Position numbers and translations under genes: made by a program
In this document: positions 17,849 through 30,699 of the stretch, in pieces
Layout: the number at the start of each line of letters is the position of its first letter
Numbering within the stretch: position 1 is the first letter of the stretch
NCBI GenBank assembly: GCA_903922605.1
Contig: CAIXUG010000067.1
Location: 1-61,123 of the forward strand
Length of the DNA stretch: 61,123 bases
Source of the DNA: an uncultured Verrucomicrobiota bacterium
Lineage (GTDB): Bacteria > Verrucomicrobiota > Verrucomicrobiia > Limisphaerales > UBA9464
Direction of reading: 5' to 3'
The notes under the pieces: generated by a model
The model's input: the letters and a program-made list of their open reading frames with translations, nothing else
Database searches by the model: none
What the model was told of the DNA's origin: nothing

Positions 17849-18658
17849 TTGACCGGCTGCGGTGTTCCCCCTGACAACGGGCGCATCGAAACGCCGTATC
17901 CAGAAAGTCTCGGCAGCAGCGCTCCCGGACCGGTCGGAACTCCCCTGGTGGGCGGAGTTTTCTCGCCCACGCAGTGGAGCGTGGTGCTCGCCGCCCGGAG
18001 CGATTCGGTCCGTCGCCGGGAGGCGCTCGAGCAGCTTTGCACCACCTACTGGCCGCCGATCTATGGGTATCTGCGCCGGCGCGGCAAAAGCCCCTCCGAT
18101 GCGGAAGACCTGACGCAGAGCTTCTTTCTCCATCTCATTGAAAGCGACTTCCTGGACCGGCCCGATCCCGCGCAGGGGCGCTTTCGCGGCTATCTGGTCG
18201 GCGCGCTGCGCCATTTCCTGAGCAACCACTTCGAGCGCGAAGGGGCACAGAAACGCGGTGGCCAGGCAATTTTCCTCGACTGGTCCGAGCTGGATGCCGA
18301 GCGGGAATTCGCGGCGCTGGGGCAAAGCCAGAACGATCCCGCCGAAGTTTTCGAAACCAGTTGGGCGCTGACCCTGCTGGGACAGGCGCTGCGGAAGTTG
18401 GAGGCGGAGCAGGTCGAGGCCGGCCGGGCCCGCCAGTTCGCCGTGCTGAAACCCTATCTCAGCGCCACGCCCTCGCGCGGCGACTACGATCAGGCCGCCT
18501 TTGCCCTCGGCACCTCGCGCACCAATGTCGCGGTCTGGGTCCACCGGCTGAACCAGCGTTACGCCGAGCTGGTCCGCCTCGCGGTGGCCGCCACGGTGCA
18601 GAACCCCGCGGAGGTCAGCGAGGAGCTGCGCCACCTGCTCACCGTCCTGCGCCGCTAA
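17849..18658 (+). CDS. ECF-type RNA polymerase sigma factor (module 1)
   Basis: Up to 269 residues; the TTG start at 17849 is only one option, and the first 35 residues look unstructured, so a later GTG start (VGGVFSPTQWSVVL) is possible. Region 2 is clear: LEQLCTTYWPPIYGYLRRRGKSPSDAEDLTQSFF-type spacing, with AEDLTQ near 85. Region 4 is divergent (AAFALGTSRTNVAVWVHRLNQRY near 217-239), with a helix-turn-helix pattern. Length and the C-terminal extension match sigma factors that Verrucomicrobia and Planctomycetes pair with kinases. The kinase gene follows 63 nt downstream. Confidence 0.85.
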   Translation: MTGCGVPPDNGRIETPYPESLGSSAPGPVGTPLVGGVFSPTQWSVVLAARSDSVRRREALEQLCTTYWPPIYGYLRRRGKSPSDAEDLTQSFFLHLIESDFLDRPDPAQGRFRGYLVGALRHFLSNHFEREGAQKRGGQAIFLDWSELDAEREFAALGQSQNDPAEVFETSWALTLLGQALRKLEAEQVEAGRARQFAVLKPYLSATPSRGDYDQAAFALGTSRTNVAVWVHRLNQRYAELVRLAVAATVQNPAEVSEELRHLLTVLRR

Positions 18659-18721
18659 CATTGCGGAGCATCGGACTGTGAAATTTCCGCCGCCCGATTC
18701 CGCAATCCCCAACATAGCGAC

Positions 18722-21700
18722 ATGGATGCCCCGGCTCCCGCCCCCTTAACGCCCCCGCCCGGCTGCGCGCAATGCGGCAGCTCGGTGAACTCGGCCTATT
18801 GGAGCGAGGGTGTCTGCCTGCGCTGCGCCAGCGCGCGCCTGCTGGCGGGCGACAGCGGCGAACAGTTGTCGTCAACGCCACCCGCACCGCTGCCGTTCGC
18901 CGAGGATTCTTTGCCGGAACGGCTCGGCCCGTACGAGATTCTGGAAGAGCTGGGCCGTGGTGGCATGGGCCGGGTATATGCCGCCCGCCAGATCGGCCTG
19001 GGACGGATCGTGGCCCTGAAGGTCATGGGTGACGCCAGTCGGAACGCGGACTTCGAGCTGCGCTTTCTCCGCGAAGCCCAGACCGCCGCCCGTCTGCGGC
19101 ATCCCAACTTGGTTGCCGTTCATGATTTCGGCCGCGCCGACGGCCAGCTCTACTTCTCGATGGACTACATCGAGGGTGGCGACCTGGCGCGGCGGCTCCG
19201 CGGGCGGCCCTTTGCCCCGTGGGAAGCCGCCTCCCTGCTCCGCAAGGTCGCGCTCGCGTTGGCCCATGCCCACGCCGAAGGCGTGCTGCACCGCGACCTC
19301 AAGCCCTCGAACATCCTCCTCGACGGGGACGAGCCGAAGCTCGCCGATTTCGGGCTCGCGACGCAGCTCGAGGCCGGGGGCGATCTTACCACCGTCTCGG
19401 GCGTTCTGGGCACCCCGCATTATCTCGCGCCGGAGGCGCTGCAAAAGGGCAGCGCCGCCCTCTCCGTGGCGAGCGACATCTACGCGCTCGGCGTGGTGCT
19501 GTTTGAGCTGCTCACGGGACGGACGCCTTTTGCCGGGGCAACTCCCGGCGCTTTGGCGGCGCTCGTCGAAAATTCGGAGCCCCCCTCCCCCCGGCTGCTG
19601 GCCCCGGCGGTGCCGCGCGACCTCGAAACGATCGTCCTCAAATGCCTGGAACGCGACCCGGCCCGCCGTTACGGCAGCGCCCAGGCGCTGGCCGAGGATC
19701 TCCGGCGCTTCCTCGACGGCGAGCCGATCGTCGCCCGACCGCTCTCCGCTCCTGACCGGTTCCTGCGCTGGTGCAAGCGCCGGCCGGCACTGGCCACGGT
19801 GTGGGTGCTGGTCACCACCCTGGCGATCGGCTCGACCCTGGCCGCCGGCCTGATTCAGCGGGCGCTTCACCGGACGCAACAGGCCGAGGCCGAGTCCCGC
19901 GAGCGTCTGCGCGCCGCCCGGGTGGCCGAGGCCCGGGCCGTCCGGCGCACCACCCAGCCGGGGCGTCGCGCGGAGGCACTGGCCGCGTTGACCGAGGCCG
20001 CGCGGATCCGTCCCGGAGCGGACATCGAAGACGAAGCCGTGGCCGCCCTACAGCTGATCGACATTCATCCGGTCGATCACTGGAACATCGCGCCCGGCGT
20101 GCCCGGTGAGGCAACCATCGACCAGGCCGGCCGGCTGGCCGGATTCGAGGCGCGCGATGCCACCGGCACCGGGCGCGGGCCGGCGAACTTCCGAAAGTGG
20201 GGGCGGACCAATTCCTTCGCCCAGCTGGTCAACCCGGGCACCAACGCGGTCGGTCCGCTCCGTCTCAGCGTGGATGGTTCACTGGCCATGGAAAGGTTCC
20301 TCGACGACACGCTGCGGGTCTGGCGGGTCGGCGAGGACCAGCCGTTCCTCACGCTGCGCGACCGGCCCGCCCCAGGTGGGCCGGATCACACGGAGCCGTT
20401 CAACGATGACTACGACTTCAGCCCGGACGGCAGCCTGCTGGCGCTGGGATTGCCGGGGCATGGCCTCTCCGTGCATCGGGTCAGGGACGGGGCAGAAGTG
20501 GCCCGCTGGGAGGGCGGCGACACGTTTTCGCGGGTGCGTTTCTCCCCCACCGGCCTTCAGCTCGCGGCCGCCCGCATCTCCGACTTCGCCATCCGGGACG
20601 CCTATGTGCTCGACCTGCCCGGTCTCGCCGTCCGCCACCATCTGACCCTGGGCAACGCACCCAACTCGCTGGCCTGGTCCAGCGACGGTCAGGTGCTGGC
20701 GGTGAGTCTGGGGGACAACTCGATCGAGGCCTACGACCTCAGCCACGGACGCCTGCTCACCCGGTTCAACTCGCCGACCCGGGATCCGAGCGAAACCGCC
20801 TTTCTCGGACAGGATTCCCTCGTGGCCATGCGTGGCCGCGGTACCACCCTGCACCTGGTCAGTTTGGCGCTGGGACGCGAAGAGCTGGTGATCGAGGGCT
20901 TCGGTCCGAGCCCGGTCGCCGTGACCCCGGACAGCCTGACCCTGATCACCACCTCGGTCGCCAGCGTGGCCACGCGGTGGCAGCTCGATCTGCCGGCGGG
21001 TCTGCGAATCCTCCCGCCGCCGGCCCCCAGCGGCTACGAGCAGGCGTTCAACAATTGCTGTCTCGACTTCAGCCCCGACGGTCGCTGGGCAATCTCCGGT
21101 CATGGCCGTTACACCGTGCTGCGCGATCTCGTCAGCGGTCACACCCTGGCGGAGTTTGATGATCCGGACCCCCATGGAATCATCAACACGACGACCGCTT
21201 TCGCCGACGGGGGGCAGTCGGTGATCCGGGGCTCGGACCGGTCCGGTCTCTGGCGCCACGCCATCCACCGCGATGCGGCCGGCCAGCCCAGCCTCGGCAC
21301 GCCCGAGCTGCTGGACCCTGAACTGCGCCTGATCATGACGGATCATTCCCCGGACGGACGGCGGTTCGTGTTTGTTTCTCCCTGGACGGAAGTGGTGAAG
21401 GTGGTCGAGGTCACGCCCAACGGAACGCGGACGCTTGGCCGATGGATTGTGCCCGGGGCCTATTCCGGGGCGCTCAGCCCTTCCGGCGACGAGGTGCTGG
21501 TCAACTGCTGCGGCACCGAGCCGCACCTTTCGCAACAGCACCTCCGGGTCTATCGCGTGGCGGATGGCAGCGTCGTGAAGGACCTCCCGGCCCAGGCCTT
21601 TGGTGAAGCGGCCTGGAGTGCGGATGGCCACATGGCGATGACGTCGAACAACCAGGAGCAAAGCATCCTCTGGGACACCACCACGTGGACCGCCCGCGCC

Positions 21701-21997
21701 ACCCTGACCGGCGCCCTCGGCGGCAATATCTCGACCTTCATCCTCAATGCCGACGGCACGCAGGCGATCGTCGCCCGAGATGCACAGGTCCATCTGGTTT
21801 CTTGCACCAATGGGGCCGAGACCGCCGTGTTCGAATCGCCGCAGTCATGCGGCCTGGCCTCGTCGGTCCGCTTTCTGCCGGGCGGACACGGCTTCGGCAT
21901 CCTGTGGCGCGACGGCCGGATCGACATTTTTGATCCGGCAGCCCTGCAGAAGGAACTGTCCCGGCTAGGCCTGGATTGGCCGGCTGGGGGCCGGTGA
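18722..21997 (+). CDS. Membrane Ser/Thr protein kinase with WD40-like sensor domain (module 1)
   Basis: A 1091-residue PknB-type kinase. The N-terminus has a Zn-ribbon (Cys 15, 18, 32, 35). The kinase domain from about 69 to 332 is complete: glycine loop GRGGMG, Lys100, HRDLKPSN (190-197), DFG (209-211), and APE. A transmembrane helix follows near 356-376, then a long beta-propeller-like region with repeated D-FSPDG, AWSSDGQ and LSPSGDE blades. Layout suggests an intracellular kinase with an outside propeller. Its neighbour, the ECF sigma factor 63 nt upstream, is the likely target by analogy with other sigma/kinase pairs. Confidence 0.92.
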   Translation: MDAPAPAPLTPPPGCAQCGSSVNSAYWSEGVCLRCASARLLAGDSGEQLSSTPPAPLPFAEDSLPERLGPYEILEELGRGGMGRVYAARQIGLGRIVALKVMGDASRNADFELRFLREAQTAARLRHPNLVAVHDFGRADGQLYFSMDYIEGGDLARRLRGRPFAPWEAASLLRKVALALAHAHAEGVLHRDLKPSNILLDGDEPKLADFGLATQLEAGGDLTTVSGVLGTPHYLAPEALQKGSAALSVASDIYALGVVLFELLTGRTPFAGATPGALAALVENSEPPSPRLLAPAVPRDLETIVLKCLERDPARRYGSAQALAEDLRRFLDGEPIVARPLSAPDRFLRWCKRRPALATVWVLVTTLAIGSTLAAGLIQRALHRTQQAEAESRERLRAARVAEARAVRRTTQPGRRAEALAALTEAARIRPGADIEDEAVAALQLIDIHPVDHWNIAPGVPGEATIDQAGRLAGFEARDATGTGRGPANFRKWGRTNSFAQLVNPGTNAVGPLRLSVDGSLAMERFLDDTLRVWRVGEDQPFLTLRDRPAPGGPDHTEPFNDDYDFSPDGSLLALGLPGHGLSVHRVRDGAEVARWEGGDTFSRVRFSPTGLQLAAARISDFAIRDAYVLDLPGLAVRHHLTLGNAPNSLAWSSDGQVLAVSLGDNSIEAYDLSHGRLLTRFNSPTRDPSETAFLGQDSLVAMRGRGTTLHLVSLALGREELVIEGFGPSPVAVTPDSLTLITTSVASVATRWQLDLPAGLRILPPPAPSGYEQAFNNCCLDFSPDGRWAISGHGRYTVLRDLVSGHTLAEFDDPDPHGIINTTTAFADGGQSVIRGSDRSGLWRHAIHRDAAGQPSLGTPELLDPELRLIMTDHSPDGRRFVFVSPWTEVVKVVEVTPNGTRTLGRWIVPGAYSGALSPSGDEVLVNCCGTEPHLSQQHLRVYRVADGSVVKDLPAQAFGEAAWSADGHMAMTSNNQEQSILWDTTTWTARATLTGALGGNISTFILNADGTQAIVARDAQVHLVSCTNGAETAVFESPQSCGLASSVRFLPGGHGFGILWRDGRIDIFDPAALQKELSRLGLDWPAGGR

Positions 21998-22082
21998 CGG
22001 CCCCACGCTCCACCCAACCTCGGATCCGGTGCGACGCATGACAGGAGCACGGGTGGCCATGTCCGGAAAGCCTCCGGTCGTG

Positions 22083-22310
22083 GCGCTGAAAGCGCGTCCA
22101 AGTACTGCCTGGGGTGGAGCGAAAGCAGTGAGCGCAGCCCCAGGGACATGGCTCCCACTCCGTATCAGGGCTGAAGGCCCGACCCAAGTGGTACCGAACT
22201 TCTCGGACGCGCTTACAGCGCTCGACTTTCTCTGCCCGGGTAACCTGGGGCTACGCTCGCACGGCTCGCTCTACCCCAGGCATTACTTGAACGGGCTTTC
22301 AGCCCTTTCC
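22083..22310. repeat. Large composite inverted repeat
   Basis: Two copies of one dispersed repeat in opposite orientation: the left copy reads gctgaaagcgcgtccaagta..., and the right copy ends ...ttgaacgggctttcagccct. Each carries the self-complementary motif cctggggt ... gccccagg. The arms are about 65 bp with roughly 100 bp between. The element fills most of the 414-bp gap between the kinase gene and the 22412 gene; I see nothing else there. Confidence 0.7.
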
Positions 22311-22411
22311 CAGGACCGGCGTTGGGTCGAGCCGGAAGGGCTCGAACAAGTTCTCCCCAACCCCCGTCGTCGGCAGCGCCGCTCATCCGTTCTATGGTCG
22401 GGGTGCCAAGC

Positions 22412-22906
22412 TCAATGCGGATGCGATCGCACCATGCCATCTGTATCCGGAAGAATTATGGTAACAGCCCCGGTTCCGTCGTTGTCCCGGGCTGGAAAAG
22501 CTCCGAAAAACACGCGTTTCGATGAATCGAGTTGTGAAGCAAACTCCGCCAGATCGTCAGGCCCCGTCACAAAATCGACATCGATATGGCGTTTATCACC
22601 TCCAAGAACTCCAATAACAGCTTCCCCTTCTTCACCAATAATAGTTTCAACATCTGATTGGACAGTCGGGGAGTAAAGCGCATTTCGTATCCTGCCGTCA
22701 AAATAGAAACTTACTGCACTTCCCGGAGAGAGTTCTGACTCGATAACTTCCAGACCTTGAGGATCTTCACAGTAATACCATTTCGTAGCTCCTGCCCCCC
22801 TGGCGATGCGTTCGAGAACTACGGCTCCATTGGCGTTTAGCAACGCGGGTATTGGAGTGGTGACCAAGACATCATGCACCAGAGTAGGAAAGGAAGAATT
22901 GCTCAT
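22412..22906 (-). CDS. Hypothetical protein, possible immunity-like protein
   Basis: A 164-residue acidic soluble protein starting at ATG 22906. Base composition is visibly AT-richer than its neighbours, which suggests transfer. It has strands and helices typical of small cytoplasmic proteins (VLERIARGAGATKWYYCED, GGDKRHIDVDFVTGPDDLAEF) but no motif I recognise. The start overlaps the stop of a short upstream ORF by ATGA (22903-22906). That layout resembles an immunity gene after a toxin end, but the toxin identity is not shown. Confidence 0.55.
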   Translation of the reverse strand: MSNSSFPTLVHDVLVTTPIPALLNANGAVVLERIARGAGATKWYYCEDPQGLEVIESELSPGSAVSFYFDGRIRNALYSPTVQSDVETIIGEEGEAVIGVLGGDKRHIDVDFVTGPDDLAEFASQLDSSKRVFFGAFPARDNDGTGAVTIILPDTDGMVRSHPH

Positions 22907-23057
22907 AACCATGGCTTGGGAATTCGATAGGACGTGCCGCCATGAAAAGGCTTCTGGCCTGGATCAGACAGAGGATTACCGGGCCCATGAGGCGCGATAG
23001 CAGCTCGAATTTCGTCTGCGGTGGCATTTACGCTAAAAGGCCCTGCGGGAACTTCGC

Positions 23058-23061
<4 letters not shown>
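22903..23061 (-). CDS. Short ORF between metH and the 22412 gene, doubtful
   Basis: 52 codons from GTG 23061, whose GTGA overlaps the metH stop, to TGA 22903, which overlaps the next ATG. The product (…[18 protein letters not shown]…[12 protein letters not shown]) is Gly/Pro-rich at the end, like the tip of a secreted or polymorphic toxin. It may be a remnant of a longer gene, a coupling peptide, or chance. The double 4-nt overlap is the main support. Confidence 0.35.
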
Positions 23062-27032
<3,971 letters not shown>

Positions 27033-27184
27033 TTTGCGCTCAAAGGCTAGCGGTTTGAACGGTCTGAACAAGTCTCAAATCAATCCATCCTGATTTGTTG
27101 ATATGAGTCATTAAATTTGGCTCTCCAATGACGGGCAAGACGTTACCCGGCCGCCATCATTCTGTAACAATCGGGGCGTCTGCT

Positions 27185-27673
27185 ATGGGCATGAACGGAA
27201 CACCAGATACTCTCGTGACGGTTGCTTCCAAGAACCCCGCCCTGCCGGCCGATCTTGCGGAATGGCATGGGGCTGTGCGGTTAACGCATTTCGCGCTGGA
27301 AGCGGTCCAGTCAGTCGCGCTGCCAGCGGCGCACTTCAAGGCCTCGCCCGAGGACCGCATGTTCAGCTTCGCCGGATTGCTGACCACCCTCGTCTATTCA
27401 CTGGCGCGCGGCATCTACGGCTCAGAGGAATTGGAACAGCGCGCGATTTCGCAACCCGACCTCCGTTACCTCTGCGCCAACAATTTCCCCGATGCGATCA
27501 CACTGCGGCAGTTGCGCCGCCGCCACTGGATGCTGGTGCGGGAAGCTCTGGCCAAGGTGCTCGCCCTCGGTGCCGGCGTGGCCGTCTGCGATACCTGGTT
27601 CGACCCCCAATCCGAAGCCGATCTGCGGCTGGAACGGGCCGCCGCCGCCGACAGCCTCGCACTGGACTGGTAA
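27185..27673 (+). CDS. Protein with transposase N-terminal (DUF772-like) domain only
   Basis: 162 residues from ATG 27185 (an ATG at 27128 gives 181). The middle reads FSFAGLLTTLVYSLARGIYGSEELEQR...DLRYLCANNFPDAITLRQLRRRH, the pattern of the DUF772 N-terminal domain of IS5/IS1182 transposases (Ll-lvYs-a-G--SsreLe--...d-ryL--n--Pd--Tl--FRr-h). The DDE catalytic domain is absent and the frame ends naturally with a short C-tail, so it is either a remnant or a domesticated DNA-binding protein. It is divergent from metH with about 150 bp between. Confidence 0.7.
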   Translation: MGMNGTPDTLVTVASKNPALPADLAEWHGAVRLTHFALEAVQSVALPAAHFKASPEDRMFSFAGLLTTLVYSLARGIYGSEELEQRAISQPDLRYLCANNFPDAITLRQLRRRHWMLVREALAKVLALGAGVAVCDTWFDPQSEADLRLERAAAADSLALDW

Positions 27674-27874
27674 GCCGCATGGCGTGCCGTCTGGAACTGG
27701 AGGAGGCCGGGAGGACTACGGTTGCATCAACCCCACACCTTCCAGGCACGCAAATCTTGGCGTCATGCCTAGCCCGACGGGTGTGTTTCGCCGCCAGAAA
27801 AACATTGCGCGGTGAACAACCCACGACAAGCGGGTCTTGCCGGTTACGCGGGCGCTTCCTAGTTTGCGCGCGCC

Positions 27875-28522
27875 ATGAAACGTCTTGTCGCGCCATTTCT
27901 GCTGTCGCTCGCGCTGGTCGCCCCGGTTCAACGCACGCTGGGGCAGGTCACCGCGGAGGATTTCAAACGGGTCGAATCGGATCTGCTCGCGCTGACCGAG
28001 AGCCGCGACCTGATGAAGGCCGACCTCCAGAAGCTGCATGACGAGATTTCCGCCCTGCGCGCGGAAAACGCGAAGCTCCGGTCGGAAATTGCGCTCGCCG
28101 GCAAGGACAACGTCTCGCGCGACGAGCTGAAGAAGGTCGTCGAGCAGGTCCAGGAGGTGGACAAGCGCCGTGTGGCCGACGGCAAGTACGTCCATGACCA
28201 GTTGGAGTCGATCGCGAAGCTTGCCAGCAAGCCGGTCGTGCTGCCCGCAGTGGAGGACCCGAAACCACCCAAGGCCTCCACCAAGCGGCCGGCTCCCGAG
28301 ACGACGGTCGAAAAAACGGCAGATGACGGTCCGGAACTCCCCGCGGAATATTACGAGCACACGGTGGCTGAGGGAGAAACCCTCGGCATCATCATCGCCG
28401 CCTACAACAAGGAGCATAACCTCAAGGTGAAGCAGGCGCACGTGCTCAAGGCAAATCCGAAGCTGAAGGACCCCAAGAAGCTGTACGTGGGGATGAAGCT
28501 GAAGATACCGATGGTGAAGTGA
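27875..28522 (+). CDS. Exported coiled-coil LysM protein
   Basis: 215 residues: signal peptide (LVAPFLLSLALVAPVQRTLG), a heptad-rich coiled coil from about 30 to 100 (ESRDLMKADLQKLHDEISALRAEN...), a Lys/Pro/Thr linker, and a LysM domain at about 159-215 (YEHTVAEGETLGIIIAAYN...LYVGMKLKIP). LysM binds peptidoglycan, so it is probably a periplasmic or wall-attached protein. Start ATG 27875 fits the signal peptide. The 201-bp gap before it shows no recognisable feature. Confidence 0.85.
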   Translation: MKRLVAPFLLSLALVAPVQRTLGQVTAEDFKRVESDLLALTESRDLMKADLQKLHDEISALRAENAKLRSEIALAGKDNVSRDELKKVVEQVQEVDKRRVADGKYVHDQLESIAKLASKPVVLPAVEDPKPPKASTKRPAPETTVEKTADDGPELPAEYYEHTVAEGETLGIIIAAYNKEHNLKVKQAHVLKANPKLKDPKKLYVGMKLKIPMVK

Positions 28523-28564
28523 AACTTACTCGAGTAGTCGCCGAAGAATTCGCAACTGCTTGAC

Positions 28565-28680
28565 TTACAATAGTTTGAACTGAAATGACACAGTTCAAGG
28601 CCGCCCATACCCTTGGAGGCGGTCTTAATTGGGTTCCTGCTATGCCTCCAAGGGTATGGGCGGCCTTGAACTATTGTAAA
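28565..28680. repeat. Complex inverted repeat with 29-bp perfect arms
   Basis: Arms 28592-28620 and 28644-28672 are exact complements over 29 bp (outer end agttcaaggccgcc), separated by 23 bp. Outside them ttacaatagtt (28565-28575) pairs with aactattgtaa on the right, but the left side carries an extra 16 bp that itself forms a small hairpin (ttgaact / agttcaa). The result is a nested cruciform-like structure. It could terminate the LysM gene or be a small mobile palindrome. The surrounding 357-bp gap also holds the ATCTTCGG sites. Confidence 0.8.
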
Positions 28681-28758
28681 GCATGTTTTCCACCTTAGCG
28701 TGAATTGAGGGGTGGTCGAATGAAATGCGTTGAACGCTACGGCTAAGTGCCTTTAATC

Positions 28759-28870
28759 ATCTTCGGGAAGATCTTCGGAATTTCTTTTTCTAAAGCGTTC
28801 GCTCATTGCTTAAGCGCTTTTAAATGCGCATGTTCGATCCATTCAAAGATCTTCGGAAAGATCTTCGGAA
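28759..28870 (+). promoter_or_regulatory. Iterated ATCTTCGG sites upstream of the Fic gene
   Basis: ATCTTCGG occurs at 28759, 28771, 28849 and 28861. Each pair is spaced 12 bp and the pairs are 90 bp apart, giving two near-identical 22-bp direct repeats. The second ends 10 nt before the Fic ATG. Part of each is also palindromic (gaagatcttc at 28767-28776). The arrangement resembles an operator for autoregulation. No clear ribosome binding site lies in the second repeat. Confidence 0.5.
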
Positions 28871-28879
28871 ACCTCAATT

Positions 28880-30103
28880 ATGGATGTGTACCGCAATCCG
28901 GCATCAATGGAACCGCTTTTCCCAGAATTGGGGAAAGATACGCTAGCCAGACTGACGTGCAACATTCTGACCGCGTCCGGTCGACTTACCGGGCAGGTCC
29001 ACGCGCCAGAGGTATTAAGGCGGGTCGCGGGTCTGGTCCGAGAGATGAACTGCTATTACTCGAACCTGATCGAAGGACACAAGACCATCCCTCGCGACAT
29101 TGAACGGGCCTTGCAGCAGGATTTCTCGACCGACGAATCACAACGCAATCACCAGCACCTCAGCCTGGCCCACATCGAAGTGGAGAAGCTGATGGTGGAG
29201 CGGCTGGCGAAGGAAACGGTGGACGTCTATGGCCCCGAATTCATCTGCTGGTTGCACCGGGAATTCTACCAACGGTTGCCAGAGCCGCTCCATTGGGCTC
29301 AGACGAAGGGCGGCAAATCCTATCGCATTGTACCGGGCCAGCTGCGTGATTTCATGGTCGATGTCGGCGCGCATACTCCGCCTGAATCCGCCGCCCTGCC
29401 AAGGTTCCTCAACCGCTTCAAGGCTTTCTACGAAAGCCGGACTCATCTCGAGACGGAGCGGCTTGCTTTGATCGCGGCCGCACACCATCGGCTTGCCTGG
29501 ATTCATCCCTTCGGAGACGGCAACGGCCGCGTGATTCGCCTTCATTCCCAGGCATTGCTGATCCACCACCGTTTGGACGGCGGCGGGTTGTGGACGCTTT
29601 CGCGCGGTTTGGCCCGGCAACGCCAGCGATATTACGAACAGCTTCAATTGGCGGACCGCGGGCGTCGCAATGATCTGGATGGACGGGGCAATCTCTCTGA
29701 CGCCGGGCTGGCAGGTTACTGCCAGTTTTTCCTCGAAACCATTCTCGACCAGATCCAGTTCATGAGCGGCCTGCTCGACCTGCCGACACTACGGACCCGG
29801 GTGGAGCGTTATTTCCAGTTTGGATCGGTGCATCCCCGGCGCTATCGCGAGGAGCTGATGAAAGTCGTACGAACCCTGATCGATGAAGGCCAGATTCCGC
29901 GGACACGCGTGCAGGAGATCACTGGCAAAGGCGCCACGGTCAGCGCGGATATCATCAAGCTGGGTTTGCAAGAGGGACTCATTGAGTCAGTCAGCCCAAA
30001 GGCACCGCTTCAGCCGGGATTTCCGTCGAAGATCCTCGAATTTTATTTTCCGCAGCTGTTTGTCGACCTTCCGGTCGATGATCCGGCCGGAGGCAGTCAT
30101 TGA
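28880..30103 (+). CDS. Class II Fic family protein (AMP/nucleotide transferase) with C-terminal winged helix
   Basis: Fic enzymes transfer AMP or another nucleotide part to hydroxyl groups of target proteins. 407 residues. The N-terminal inhibitory helix has SNLIEG (S61-G66), the (S/T)xxxE(G/N) motif of class II Fic. The catalytic motif is complete: HPFGDGNGRVIR (H209-R220), so activity is expected when inhibition is relieved. The last 100 residues (VRTLIDEGQIPRTRVQEITG...ADIIKLGLQEGLIESV) look like a winged helix that could bind DNA, possibly the iterated sites directly upstream. No separate antitoxin gene is visible. Confidence 0.92.
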   Translation: MDVYRNPASMEPLFPELGKDTLARLTCNILTASGRLTGQVHAPEVLRRVAGLVREMNCYYSNLIEGHKTIPRDIERALQQDFSTDESQRNHQHLSLAHIEVEKLMVERLAKETVDVYGPEFICWLHREFYQRLPEPLHWAQTKGGKSYRIVPGQLRDFMVDVGAHTPPESAALPRFLNRFKAFYESRTHLETERLALIAAAHHRLAWIHPFGDGNGRVIRLHSQALLIHHRLDGGGLWTLSRGLARQRQRYYEQLQLADRGRRNDLDGRGNLSDAGLAGYCQFFLETILDQIQFMSGLLDLPTLRTRVERYFQFGSVHPRRYREELMKVVRTLIDEGQIPRTRVQEITGKGATVSADIIKLGLQEGLIESVSPKAPLQPGFPSKILEFYFPQLFVDLPVDDPAGGSH

Positions 30104-30264
30104 GGGCGCGAACACATTGTCTGTAGAAAGGCGGCAGGAAAGTGCGGGGCAGTCCTTACCGTTTCGCATCCGTTAGATCGGATAGTGTTTGAATCCCGAG
30201 AAAGGCCGCGCATTTTATTGGAAACAGATCCATTGGATCAGCTCGTTCCAAACCCCACTTCATC

Positions 30265-30645
30265 GTGAAACGTCTCCGCCAGCTCCACCTATACCTCGGG
30301 GTCTTCTTTGCTCCGCTGCTGATCTTCTTCATCGGCACAGGCTGGTACCAGACCGTCACCCCCGACCGCCTGAAGTCCCCGAGCGAAGCCGAATCCATCG
30401 TGCAGAAGCTCCGGGTAGTGCACACCGACCAGATCTACCCGGAAACCGGGGTGATCCGGCAGAAAGGCTCGCCCAAGCTGTTCCGTGCGTTGGTGGTGGT
30501 GATGTCAGTCGCGCTGATCGTCACGACGGTGCTGGGACTGGTGCTGGCCTTCAAATTCTCCCGCTCCCTGTGGCCGGTGGTGGCCTCGCTGGGTCTGGGG
30601 TTGCTCGTGCCCCTGCTGATCCTGTGGGTCGGCCAGCGGATGTAA
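30265..30645 (+). CDS. PepSY-associated-type membrane protein
   Basis: 126 residues with a start like PepSY-associated TM proteins (RLRQLHLYLGVFFAPLLIFFIGTG), a short soluble loop, and two more hydrophobic segments (LFRALVVVMSVALIVTTVLGLVLAF and PVVASLGLGLLVPLLILWVG). Predicted to have three helices. Function not known; PepSY-type proteins often act in the envelope or metal-related processes. A 54-bp gap separates it from the next gene on the same strand. Confidence 0.7.
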   Translation: MKRLRQLHLYLGVFFAPLLIFFIGTGWYQTVTPDRLKSPSEAESIVQKLRVVHTDQIYPETGVIRQKGSPKLFRALVVVMSVALIVTTVLGLVLAFKFSRSLWPVVASLGLGLLVPLLILWVGQRM

Positions 30646-30699
30646 GTTCACAAATTTCTGCCTGTGTGCCGCCCGGCCGTTTGATTTAGGCTGCCCCAC

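Noticed and set aside
27033-27184. Cobalamin or SAM riboswitch upstream of metH
   Set aside because: The 150-bp gap lacks a B12-box-like or SAM-aptamer pattern that I can recognise.
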